From Burkholderiaceae bacterium (GTDB taxonomy: Bacteria > Pseudomonadota > Gammaproteobacteria > Burkholderiales > Burkholderiaceae_C): 38,019 nt of DNA. Positions 30,286-38,019 of this stretch are shown one piece after another; positions within the stretch are counted from its first letter, which is position 1; every line of letters begins with the position of its first letter. Position numbers and translations under genes: made by a program. The notes under the pieces were generated by a model, which saw only the letters and a program-made list of their open reading frames with translations, did no database searches and was not told where the DNA came from. The DNA is taken from the NCBI GenBank assembly GCA_023150375.1, contig JAKLLA010000031.1, forward strand, positions 1 through 38,019, in the 5' to 3' direction.

Positions 30286-31428
30286 TCAGCGCTTCACGCC
30301 GGTGATGCCGATCTCCACCCGCCGGTTGGGCTGCAGGCAGTCGGTGAGCTGCGGCGTGCGCCGGCTGCCCGGGCACTCGACCAGCGGGTCGGCCGGGCCG
30401 CGGCCCACCGCCGTGATCGACGCGGCGACGCCCTTGCGCTGCAGGTAGGCCCGGACCGCGTCGGCACGGTCCTGCGAGAGCCTGGCGTTGTAGGCCTCGC
30501 TGCCGAGCCGGTCGGTGTAGCCGACCAGCTCGATCGCGTCGATGCGCTCGTAGGCCCGGTTCAGCCGCGCGATCATCTGGTCGAGCTGCGCCCGGCCCTG
30601 CGGCAGCAGGTCGCCCTCGCCGCGCCGGTCGAAGGGGAAGAGCACGCTGGCGCCGAGCACGATGGTCTCCTTCACGACCGGAGGAGGTGGCGGCGGCGGT
30701 GGCGGCGGGGGCGCGGGAGGCGGCGGCGGGGCGGCCGGCGGCTCGGCCCGGCGGCCGGCGCCGGTCTCGAAGTCCAGCGGATCGGGCTGGTCGCAGCTCA
30801 GCGCGGCCGCCGAGGCGGCGCCGACCAGGTCCTCGGCGATCTGCACGTACGGCTTCGCATGGCGCCAGCCCTGCTGACGCTGCTCGTGGCCGGCGTGCAC
30901 CAGCTCGACTTCGGCGCAGGCCACCTGCTGCTGCACGCAGGCCCAGCCCGGGCCGGTCTTCAGCGCCGCGGTGGTGGTCCAGAGGTCGTCGCGCAGCTTC
31001 AGCGCATCGGCCACCAGCGGCGTGCGGTGCGCCGGATTGGCCGGCGCGCGCGGATCGGCCCCACTGCCCAGGTAGGCCGTGATCGCCTCGGACTGCCGCA
31101 GCGCCTCGAGGGGGAAGGCGGAGCGGTCGTTGCGGGTGTACTCGTGAAAGCTCACATCCAGCCAGCACTGCGCCTTGGCGATGCTGTAGCTGCGCAGCGG
31201 GTGACGGCCGGTGGCGTTGAGGCTGCGGATGGCCTCCTGCTGGCGCTGGAAGCCCTGGTGGTCGGCTGCCACACTGGGGTCGGTCTGCGTGCCGCGATTG
31301 GAAAGCGGCTCGCCGGCCGGCGCCGTGGCGGCGCAGCCGGCGAGGCCGAGCAGGCCCCCCAGGCCGAGGGCCAGGGCCAGCCGGTGGACACCGGCAGGCG
31401 CACCGGTCGAGGAGGTCGTGGACGTCAT
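30286..31428 (-). CDS. OmpA-family lipoprotein with polyproline linker
   Basis: A 380-residue outer-membrane lipoprotein. The start MTSTTSSTGAP at 31428, with GGGAG nearby, leads into a signal peptide ending in the lipobox LAGC (Cys32). A domain of about 200 residues with cysteines (QCWLDVSFHEYTRNDRSAFP, ACVQQQVACAEVEL) follows. Then comes a proline-rich linker of about 20 residues that is almost pure proline, and a C-terminal OmpA domain: LFPFDRRGEGDLL, IELVGYTDRLGSEAYNARLSQDRADAV and QPNRRVEIGI, with the peptidoglycan-binding Asp and Arg in place. It is likely to tether the outer membrane to the cell wall. It follows the barrel gene at 31528 by 99 bp and may be cotranscribed. Confidence 0.88.
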   Translation of the reverse strand: MTSTTSSTGAPAGVHRLALALGLGGLLGLAGCAATAPAGEPLSNRGTQTDPSVAADHQGFQRQQEAIRSLNATGRHPLRSYSIAKAQCWLDVSFHEYTRNDRSAFPLEALRQSEAITAYLGSGADPRAPANPAHRTPLVADALKLRDDLWTTTAALKTGPGWACVQQQVACAEVELVHAGHEQRQQGWRHAKPYVQIAEDLVGAASAAALSCDQPDPLDFETGAGRRAEPPAAPPPPPAPPPPPPPPPPPVVKETIVLGASVLFPFDRRGEGDLLPQGRAQLDQMIARLNRAYERIDAIELVGYTDRLGSEAYNARLSQDRADAVRAYLQRKGVAASITAVGRGPADPLVECPGSRRTPQLTDCLQPNRRVEIGITGVKR

Positions 31429-31527
31429 CGGGGCTCCCGCAGCACCGGCGGCAGCCCGCAGCGCGGCACCGGGCGGTGTGGTTTCAGGATGGAGGGTCGA
31501 GGGCATGGCGGGTGCATTCACAGGTTC

Positions 31528-34500
31528 TCAGCGCGGCAGGCTGCGGTTGATCGCCGGGTTGTCCCCTTCGAAGAGGTCGGCGTCGAACTTGAAGCGCAGG
31601 CGCAGATAGGCACCGCGGGCGGTGTAGTCGCTGGACAGATCGCGGTCGGCGAAGCCCGCGACGTTGTAGCCCAGCGACAGCCAGAGGTTGGCGCGCAGCA
31701 GGTAGCCGATCTCGGCGCCCAGCGTGTGCTGGCGGGCCTGGCCGACCTGCCCGCTGGCGTGGCCGCGCATCAGCGCGGCCTGCAGGCCCAGGTCGATCGA
31801 CTCGGTGATGTCGTAGATCAGCCGCCCGCCCAGCAGCCAGGCGCTGTAGCGGTCGCGCCCGCCGCCTTCGGTGCTCGGGTACTGCTCGGCCACCCGCTTG
31901 GCGGCCAGCCGGGCGGACCACCACCAGGGCCGGCTGGGATGGCCGGCCAGCTGCAGCGCGCCGACATGCACCCGGCGCCACTCCTCGGTGGCGGCGATGT
32001 TGTCCTCGGTCTTGTATTCGTACTTGCCCAGGGCGTCGAGGCGGTTGTGGTCCACCGGACGCCAGGCCAGGCCGAGCTGCAGACGGTCCTGCCAGCCGTC
32101 GGGCTGGGCGCCGTGGTTCTTCGTGGCGAGGTAGTAGTTGCGCGCCAGCGCGGTCCAGTCGCGGTCGAGCTTGCGCGCCACGGTCAGCGTGCTCAGCCAG
32201 CTGTCCTGCCGCGTCAGGCCGGCCGCTGCGCCGGAAGCGGCCTCCAGGCGGCGCCACTCGAGGCGGGCGCCGGCCTTCCACCAGGGGCTGGCCGTGTAGT
32301 CCACCCCGCCGGTCAGCGCGGTGGCATCCTGGCCGCTGCCGTCGAGGATCTTCAGCCGCTCCACCCCGGTGTGCAGCAGCACGCCCTCGCCGAGATGCCA
32401 GGCGTTGCGCAGCCCGGAGGCGAGCTGGGAGGCGCGGCCATCGGAGGCATCGCGCAGGCGGTACTCGCTGAACACCGCCCCGCCGTCCATGTAGGTGGAG
32501 TCGATGCCGAAGGCCACGGCCGAGCTGTGCCCCGAGGCATCCAGCGCGTAACGCGAGGCCAGGCCGGTCTGGGTCTCGGCGCGGGCATACAGCCGGGTGC
32601 GCTCGGCCGCCTGCAGGCCGATCAGCAGTTCGCTGCGGCGGCGTGCGTCGCCGTCGATCGAGGCCTCGTGCTGCGCCGCGACCGTGACCTGGGGATTGAG
32701 CTGCCAGGTCGCGCCGACATAGGCGGTGCGCGCCTCCAGGTCCGGCACATTCCCCGGCGCGATCGCCGGGCTGAAGGCCGAGGCCTGGTTCAGGTGGATC
32801 AGCGTGCTGCTGCCCGCACCGCTGAAGCCGCCGCCGGCCCCGCTGCCGAAGGCGCTGCCGGGATCGGGATTGGCCGCCAGGCTGGCCGTCGCCCCCGGCA
32901 GCCGGCCCTCTTCGGCCATGTGGCGCAGGCCGCCGCTGATCGCCAGGCCCGGCGTGAGCTGGTAGCGCGCCCCCACCGAGACGCCGTCGCGCCGCGCCCG
33001 GCTGGCCAAGTCCTCGGTGCGCTGGGCCTCGGCCTCGAGGCTGAGCCGCTCGCCCAGCGGCGCGGCCAGGCTGGCTCCGCCCTGCCGCGTGCCGGGCAGC
33101 ACGCCGGCCGCGCGGTTGGCGAACTCGGCATCGGACTGGTTGAGGTACAGGCGCGCCCGCAGGTCTTCGCCGCTGTGCTCCAGCTCGACGCGCCAGGCGC
33201 GCCCGTCGGTGGTGTCCAGCGGCGCGGTCACCGGCGAGGGCACCGCCACCGTGAGCGCGCCGAGGTTCGCCTCGGTACGGGCCCATTCGCCCAGCAGGCG
33301 GGTCCGGGGCGCGAGCTGCACGCCGGCGTTCACGCTGGCCAGCCGGAAAGGCGCAGCCGGGTTGCGGTCCACCACCAGGCTGCCCCCCAGGGTGGCGCGT
33401 TCGCCCAGGTTGACCTGCCCGTCGGCGCCGGCCAGCCAGAAGGCCTCGCCGCCCTGGTCCACCTCGTAGCTGATGCGCAGGCTCACCGGGTTGCCGTCGG
33501 CATCGATGCTGGGCAGCGGACGGGTCAGCAGGATGCGGCCGCTGAAGGGCTCGAAGCTGTAGTCGTTCAGCCGCATCAGCGGGGTCACCGACAGCACGGT
33601 GCCGAGTCGCTGGCGGTCGCGCACGACGATCTCGACCTTCTCGCTGGCCTCCAGCGCCTGGGTGTTGCGCACCGCGAAGGGACCGCTGGTGCCGTTGGCC
33701 GGAATCTCCTCCACCACCTGCTTGAGCGTATCGCGGGCGACATAGACATTGCCGAAGGCGCCGGCCTGTTCCGCGTGGCCGCGCACCCCGGTGACCGTGC
33801 GGTTGTAGGCGCCGAGCTGGCGCAGCCGGTTGCCGGCCACCACGCCGCCACCGGCGCTCTGCACGAAGCCGTCGCCGGTGGCGAAGTCGCCGTAGAGCAG
33901 GTAGTGGCGCTGGCGGTCCAGGCGCACGAAGAGCTTGGACGAGCTCTTCGCATCGAAGCCCTTCACCGCGCTGTCGCCGTAGACCGGGTAGAACTCCTCA
34001 GGGCGGATGTCGCGCAGCAGCCGGGCCCGGGTCTCCTTGTCGCTGTCGTAGGCCAGCGTCAGCAGGGCATCGCCGCGGATCTTGCCCTTGAGGAACAGCG
34101 CGGCGCGCGCGGCGTAATGGCCGCGGCCGTCGTCGAAGCGGCGGCTCCACTGGCTCAGCTCGACCTCGAAGCCGTCCTCCAGCCGCGCCGGTGTCACCGC
34201 GGCATCGTAGCGGCGCCGGCTGCTGCCGATCACACCCTCGATCAGGCCGGCGGCGATCATCTCGCGCAGGTCGGGCGCGAAGGCGATCGTGCCGTCCACG
34301 CTGGCCGCGCCGGCTGTCAGGCGCAGGCGGATGTCGCCCGGCTGGCTGGGTGCGATCAGGCTGAAACTGGCCTCGCCGTCCAGCACCTTCAGCTGCGTGC
34401 CGGGCACGCGCCGGTCAGCGTCCTTGTGGCTGGGGCCGAACTCGTCGGTGGGCGCTCCCTGCATCTGCAGCCGCGCGCCGAGCCGGCCGCCGTCGTGCTC

Positions 34501-34890
34501 GAGGGTGACGAGCACCGCCTGCTTCAGCGGTGCACCGTCGCGGTCGAGCACCTTCACGCGGATCAGCACCGGCGTCACGCCGTCGGCCGGGGCGCCGGCG
34601 CCGTGCACCTCCACCTTCAGCTGCCCCACCAGCGCGTTGCCGGCATAGGTGCCGACCGGCAGGGCGGTCGGCGCGGTCGGCGGCGGCTCGGCGAACACCG
34701 GGCGGTAGCCCGGCGCAGCCTGGTCGAGCGCGGCGGGCGTCTGCGCCTGGGCCCAGCCGGCACAGACGCAGGCCGCCGCCCAGGCCAGACCGCGCAGCAG
34801 GAAGGTCGGCCGGCGGGCACGGGAAGGGGAAGTCGACATCGGGAAACGGGTCCACCCGGCACGGGAGGACGAAGACCTGCGGGGGGTCAT
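31528..34890 (-). CDS. Large outer-membrane barrel with N-terminal Ig-like domain
   Basis: A 1120-residue protein. The ATG at 34890 is fixed by a perfect AGGAGG (34898-34903) in the 16 bp after the upstream stop; a later ATG at 34839 would give a shorter signal peptide. After cleavage near AQAQ (48-50) lies an Ig-like module (LVGQLKVEVHGAG ... VLVTLEHDGG, about 80-220) of the bacterial Big/intimin type. The rest is a long series of alternating strands with aromatic girdles (RHYLLYGDFATGDG, LGAYNRTVTGVRG, RYQLTPGLAISGG, AWRPVDHNRLDALGKYEY) that reads as a beta-barrel. No TonB box or plug motif is evident. It ends LRLRFKFDADLFEGDNPAIN plus a few residues, so the last strand is not at the extreme C-terminus. 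A role with the DUF11 protein is probable from position. Confidence 0.78.
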   Translation of the reverse strand: MTPRRSSSSRAGWTRFPMSTSPSRARRPTFLLRGLAWAAACVCAGWAQAQTPAALDQAAPGYRPVFAEPPPTAPTALPVGTYAGNALVGQLKVEVHGAGAPADGVTPVLIRVKVLDRDGAPLKQAVLVTLEHDGGRLGARLQMQGAPTDEFGPSHKDADRRVPGTQLKVLDGEASFSLIAPSQPGDIRLRLTAGAASVDGTIAFAPDLREMIAAGLIEGVIGSSRRRYDAAVTPARLEDGFEVELSQWSRRFDDGRGHYAARAALFLKGKIRGDALLTLAYDSDKETRARLLRDIRPEEFYPVYGDSAVKGFDAKSSSKLFVRLDRQRHYLLYGDFATGDGFVQSAGGGVVAGNRLRQLGAYNRTVTGVRGHAEQAGAFGNVYVARDTLKQVVEEIPANGTSGPFAVRNTQALEASEKVEIVVRDRQRLGTVLSVTPLMRLNDYSFEPFSGRILLTRPLPSIDADGNPVSLRISYEVDQGGEAFWLAGADGQVNLGERATLGGSLVVDRNPAAPFRLASVNAGVQLAPRTRLLGEWARTEANLGALTVAVPSPVTAPLDTTDGRAWRVELEHSGEDLRARLYLNQSDAEFANRAAGVLPGTRQGGASLAAPLGERLSLEAEAQRTEDLASRARRDGVSVGARYQLTPGLAISGGLRHMAEEGRLPGATASLAANPDPGSAFGSGAGGGFSGAGSSTLIHLNQASAFSPAIAPGNVPDLEARTAYVGATWQLNPQVTVAAQHEASIDGDARRRSELLIGLQAAERTRLYARAETQTGLASRYALDASGHSSAVAFGIDSTYMDGGAVFSEYRLRDASDGRASQLASGLRNAWHLGEGVLLHTGVERLKILDGSGQDATALTGGVDYTASPWWKAGARLEWRRLEAASGAAAGLTRQDSWLSTLTVARKLDRDWTALARNYYLATKNHGAQPDGWQDRLQLGLAWRPVDHNRLDALGKYEYKTEDNIAATEEWRRVHVGALQLAGHPSRPWWWSARLAAKRVAEQYPSTEGGGRDRYSAWLLGGRLIYDITESIDLGLQAALMRGHASGQVGQARQHTLGAEIGYLLRANLWLSLGYNVAGFADRDLSSDYTARGAYLRLRFKFDADLFEGDNPAINRSLPR

Positions 34891-34897
34891 GCGCAAT

Positions 34898-34903
34898 CCT
34901 CCT
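34898..34903 (-). promoter_or_regulatory. Ribosome-binding site of the barrel gene
   Basis: AGGAGG on the minus strand, 7 nt before the ATG at 34890, fills the short gap between the DUF11 stop (34907) and this start. It rules out the long upstream extension to 35073 and implies cotranscription of the two genes. Confidence 0.75.
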
Positions 34904-34906
34904 GGC

Positions 34907-37900
34907 TCAGGGACGAGGGGCCGGCGGCTGGGTGGCGCCGGAGGAAGTCGGCGTCTGCGACACCGGCGTGTGCAGCGTCTGGCCGGTCGTGCTGCGGCCC
35001 GGGTCGGGCGGCGGGGCCTGGCCGCCGTCGCGCCGCGGCTTGACCGCGCCCGGCTCGCCCTGCCCGGCCGCATCGCCGCGCTGGTCGGCGCTGTCGGTGG
35101 CCTGCTGCGGGGCGTTCACGCGCTTGCCGTCGAACTTCAGCACCCGGCCGCCCTGCTTCTCGGTGTCGAGCACGCCGGTGTCGCCGCGCGCCCGGCGGGC
35201 CTTGACCTGCTCGAGCACGGTGTTCGAGCAGCTGCCCTCGATCACGTCGGCACGGTGCAGCTCACCGGCCTTCAGGTCGAGGAAGAGGCTGCCCGCGTCA
35301 CCGGCATTGCGGCTCGAGCTGGTCACCAGCCGGCTGCCGCGCGGCAGCGTCGTGCCGTCGACCACCAGCACATGGGTGCGCGGCGCCAGGCCGCAGTGGC
35401 TGTACTTGCCCTCCACATCGGTGACGAAGTGGGTGCCGTCCTGCAGGTACAGGCGCACACCCGGAATGCCCGGCTCCTCGGCGTCCTGGCGGTGGTTATG
35501 GTTGCAGTCGCTGTAGACCTTGCCGACCACGCAGGCATCGGCAGCGAACACCCCGCCGTCGACCTGGACGCGATGCTGCCCCGGGTTGGAGCAGATCTCG
35601 CCGGCCGCGCCGTTGCAGCCACCGCCCGGGCGGTTGGTGGCCTGGGCGCGGTTGATGCCGCTGCCCTGCTGGGCGCCCACGCCCACCCGCACCCGGTAGC
35701 TGAGCTGCAGCTGCGTGCCCGGCGCCATGCGCTGCTGCAGCAGCGTGAAGCGCAGCACCGGCCCGGGCCTGCCCGCCGGGTCGGCCAGCGGGCGGCCGTC
35801 CAGCTGCGCCGTGCCGTCGATGTAGCGCAGGCCGGCCGGCAGGGTGTCGATCACCTCGACATGGTCGAGCAGGCCCACGCCGCTGTCGCTGCGCTTGACG
35901 GTGATGGTGTAACGCAGCGAATCGCCCAGCTCGACGCGGCTGCGGTCAGCCGTCTTGCTCAGGAACAGCGCCGGGCGCACCGCGGCATCCAGCGGGATGT
36001 GGTTGTTCACCACCCCCGGGCCGCGCACCGGATCCAGCGGCATGCGCAGGAACCAGGTCGTCGGCTGGTCCCCGGTAGGCGGGCCGTTCTGGGCCTGCAC
36101 CGTGCAGACACCCGCGGCCGCGCCGTTGCTGCAGTCCGCCGGAATGCGCAGTGCATTCGGCTGGACCGGCAGGTCGCGACTGAGCACGTAGCCGGCCGGC
36201 GGCGTCACGCGCAGTTCGTACTCGGTGTTGCCAGGGCAGCCGGCGGGTACCGGCACGTTCAGGAAGAGCGCGTAGCCGCCGTCGATGCCGCCGCTGCCCA
36301 CCGTGGTGGTCACGGCGTTGACGCCACCCACCACGCAGTGCGCCGGCACAAGTTCCCCGCCTGCGCGCAGCTCCACCCGGGCGCCGGCGACCGGCTGGCG
36401 GGTGTCGGCGGCGTAGACCACGCCCGCCGGATCCAGCGGCAGGTTCTGGTTGACGCGGCTGCGCCCGCCCGGCGGCACGGAGATGCCCTGGATCACCGCC
36501 CCCGGCACCACGCCCGTGACCGGGTCGGCATTCGGGTCGTTGCCACCGGCGGGGTCGGCCGAGATCGGCTGACCGTAGTAGGCCCCGTTGACGGCATCGC
36601 GGAAGCGCACGCTGTAGCCTGACCCCGGATGCAGCCCCTCGACGCGGTAGCTGCCGTCGGCGCCGCTGCGGCCGGTGGCCACGAGCGTGCCGCTGGCATC
36701 GAGCACTTCGACCACCACGCCTTCCAGCAGGCGGTCGCCGGCGTCGAAGACCCGGTTGTGGTTCTCGTCGAACCAGACCCGTCCACTCACCGCGCCGGCC
36801 TGCTGCACCGGCGTCGGATCCTCGCCGCCGTTGTTGTCCCGGTGGCTGGGTCGGTCGGGCTCGCCCCCGCCGCTGACCTCGACCTGGTTGACCAGGGCGG
36901 CACCGGAGGCGACCGTACACACGCCGTCGGCATCGGGGCGGCGGCAGGCACCCGTCGCCACCTGCACGCTCAGCGTGATCGGCTCGGCCTGGCCGGGCAC
37001 CCCGCCCTGCGCAGCGGGCACCGGCTGGGTGCGGCTGCAGCGGGCCAGACCGCTGCCGACCTGCGTGGCGCTGCAGTCCCAGCCGCTGCCCACCGGCAGC
37101 GAGGCCACCGTCATGCCGGCCGGCAGGCGGTCGACCACGGTATAGGCCGCGCTGGTGGCCGCATCGCCGCGGTTGGACACCACGATGCGGTAGCTGCCCC
37201 GGCTGCCCTCGGTGAACACCGCCGGGCTGTGGGTCTTGGCCACGGTCAGGTCCGGCTCGCCCTCCACCACGATCGTGACGGCGGCCTGGTCGCAGGCCGC
37301 GGCCAGGTCGGCGCTGCAGATCTCGTAGCGCAGGGCGTACACCCCGGCCCCCGAGCCCACCGGCACCCGCACCCGGCCCGAGGCATCGAGGCTGGCGCCC
37401 ATCAGACCACCGGCGTCGATCAGACGACCGCGCAGGCTCTCGGCCGACACCGACGCCCCGCCGACCCGGTCGTTGGACCACAGCTCGATCGACGCACCCG
37501 AGGCCGGCACCGTGATGCGGCCGTCGTCCACCGCATCGACCACCCGGGCCTGCGCCTGGTCGCGATCGTTGGCTGGGTTGCCGTCGTTGGACGCCGAGGT
37601 CTGCCCGGTCAGGTTCACCCGGGCCTGGACGACGCCCTCACCGCCGGGCTGGCCCGGCGCGGTGTAGCGGAATCGGCAGACGATCTCGCCTCCCGGCACC
37701 AGCGAGGCAACGCTCGACGGCGTGCAAGTCACCGGTCCGAGCGTGCCCACGTCCACCGCCGGCACACAGGTCGGCTGGGTCGCGGCGGAACCGGTCGCGG
37801 CATTGCGGCAGGTCAGCGTCACGTCGTCGACCTGCTGGCCGGGGCCGAGCACGGCGGGCAGACCGCTCACCGTGGCGCGCATGTCCGCGCTCTGCGCCGT

Positions 37901-38019
37901 CACCGTCAGCGTCGCGGTGTCGCAGGTGCTCTGGTTCGGCGCCGGGGCGCAGACCTGGTAGTTCACCGTGCAGCTGCCGCTGTTGGGCACGTCGTAGGTC
38001 GCCACGCCGTTGGTCGCCA
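34907..38019 (-). CDS. DUF11 / SdrD-B-like surface protein, N-terminus beyond the window
   Basis: At least 1036 codons; no stop is met up to the right edge, so the N-terminal part lies outside. From the edge inward: part of an Ig-like domain, further Ig-like modules (VSGLPAVLGPGQQVDDVTL, ISVSAESLRGRLIDAG-type), a DUF11 domain near 37000-37255 (PDLTVAKTHSPAVFTEG ... VVDRLPAGMTV), an SdrD-B-like domain near 36560-36790 (VSGRVWFDENHNRVFDAGDR), more Ig-like modules, a second DUF11 near 35690-35965 (LSKTADRSRVELGDSLRYTI), a second SdrB-like element near 35330-35530 (GKVYSDCNHNHRQDAEE) and a disordered Gln/Pro/Thr tail. Many cysteines suggest disulfides. No LPXTG or PEP-CTERM sorting signal is seen. 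Probably exported to the surface with the barrel protein. Confidence 0.8.
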   Translation of the reverse strand, partial: ATNGVATYDVPNSGSCTVNYQVCAPAPNQSTCDTATLTVTAQSADMRATVSGLPAVLGPGQQVDDVTLTCRNAATGSAATQPTCVPAVDVGTLGPVTCTPSSVASLVPGGEIVCRFRYTAPGQPGGEGVVQARVNLTGQTSASNDGNPANDRDQAQARVVDAVDDGRITVPASGASIELWSNDRVGGASVSAESLRGRLIDAGGLMGASLDASGRVRVPVGSGAGVYALRYEICSADLAAACDQAAVTIVVEGEPDLTVAKTHSPAVFTEGSRGSYRIVVSNRGDAATSAAYTVVDRLPAGMTVASLPVGSGWDCSATQVGSGLARCSRTQPVPAAQGGVPGQAEPITLSVQVATGACRRPDADGVCTVASGAALVNQVEVSGGGEPDRPSHRDNNGGEDPTPVQQAGAVSGRVWFDENHNRVFDAGDRLLEGVVVEVLDASGTLVATGRSGADGSYRVEGLHPGSGYSVRFRDAVNGAYYGQPISADPAGGNDPNADPVTGVVPGAVIQGISVPPGGRSRVNQNLPLDPAGVVYAADTRQPVAGARVELRAGGELVPAHCVVGGVNAVTTTVGSGGIDGGYALFLNVPVPAGCPGNTEYELRVTPPAGYVLSRDLPVQPNALRIPADCSNGAAAGVCTVQAQNGPPTGDQPTTWFLRMPLDPVRGPGVVNNHIPLDAAVRPALFLSKTADRSRVELGDSLRYTITVKRSDSGVGLLDHVEVIDTLPAGLRYIDGTAQLDGRPLADPAGRPGPVLRFTLLQQRMAPGTQLQLSYRVRVGVGAQQGSGINRAQATNRPGGGCNGAAGEICSNPGQHRVQVDGGVFAADACVVGKVYSDCNHNHRQDAEEPGIPGVRLYLQDGTHFVTDVEGKYSHCGLAPRTHVLVVDGTTLPRGSRLVTSSSRNAGDAGSLFLDLKAGELHRADVIEGSCSNTVLEQVKARRARGDTGVLDTEKQGGRVLKFDGKRVNAPQQATDSADQRGDAAGQGEPGAVKPRRDGGQAPPPDPGRSTTGQTLHTPVSQTPTSSGATQPPAPRP

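Noticed and set aside
28162-35043. A plus-strand open frame of more than 2000 codons
   Set aside because: It is the antisense shadow of NhaD, nitroreductase, deacetylase, OmpA and barrel genes. High G/C in third codon positions removes stops from the opposite strand. It has no domain motifs and is rich in Arg, Ala, Gly, Gln and His.
34891-35073. Longer start for the barrel gene (61 extra codons)
   Set aside because: The extension overlaps the C-terminal coding part of the DUF11 gene and is Arg/Pro-rich. The ATG at 34890 has a perfect AGGAGG.
1-38019. CRISPR arrays, tRNA or rRNA genes, riboswitches
   Set aside because: No regularly spaced direct repeats, cloverleaf-like segments or conserved rRNA stretches were recognised by eye. 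A covariance-model scan would be needed to exclude small RNAs.

Overview
The window is very GC-rich DNA with G/C-saturated third codon positions. The gene set is what one meets in methylotrophic or facultatively methylotrophic Burkholderiales of the Leptothrix/Sphaerotilus/Ideonella kind; this placement is an inference from gene content and codon use, not a phylogeny. No rRNA, tRNA, CRISPR array or complete mobile element was seen.

Left part (1-12,711). A fragment of a gene leaves the left edge and may be the end of an insertion sequence. It is followed by housekeeping and accessory genes: tRNA 2-selenouridine synthase (selU/mnmH), a RusA-like protein, a DauA-like flavin amine dehydrogenase, and a small catabolic operon (VOC protein, FAD monooxygenase, DUF2783) divergent from a MarR regulator. 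The MarR intergenic region carries two matching pseudopalindromes. Next come a large membrane PAS-GGDEF-EAL protein, a PHP phosphoesterase, a YciO protein, a YbaK deacylase, PlsY with an unusual His-rich tail, and a membrane-anchored glutaredoxin-like protein.

Middle part (12,727-28,222). This is a lanthanide-type methanol/alcohol oxidation region. The core is xoxF, xoxG (cytochrome c) and xoxJ (periplasmic binding protein). Downstream lie a trypsin-like protease, two exported proteins of unknown function and a SoxYZ-like carrier. A second block on the same strand encodes a YVTN beta-propeller, an SRPBCC protein, a metallo-beta-lactamase-fold lipoprotein, a second SoxYZ-like carrier, a CSHC thioredoxin-like protein and a small exported protein. 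Between the two blocks, on the other strand, sits a DUF2380 gene. Together they look like a quinoprotein dehydrogenase with a periplasmic sulfur/thiol relay. Upstream of xoxF a coupled set encodes an NhaD-type antiporter, a 2-hydroxyacid dehydrogenase and a pterin carbinolamine dehydratase. No mxaFI or pqq biosynthesis genes are in the window.

Right part (28,360-38,019). A nitroreductase and a class II histone-deacetylase-like hydrolase precede an envelope set on the minus strand: a large DUF11/SdrD-B surface protein running off the right edge, a 1120-residue outer-membrane barrel with an N-terminal Ig-like module, and an OmpA-type lipoprotein with a polyproline linker.

The points most worth following are the duplicated SoxYZ-like carriers with a degenerate metallo-hydrolase, the 13-bp stem-loop between xoxF and xoxG, the start-less propeller gene that collides head-on with DUF2380, the MarR operator pair, the His-rich PlsY tail and the DUF11/barrel/OmpA set.
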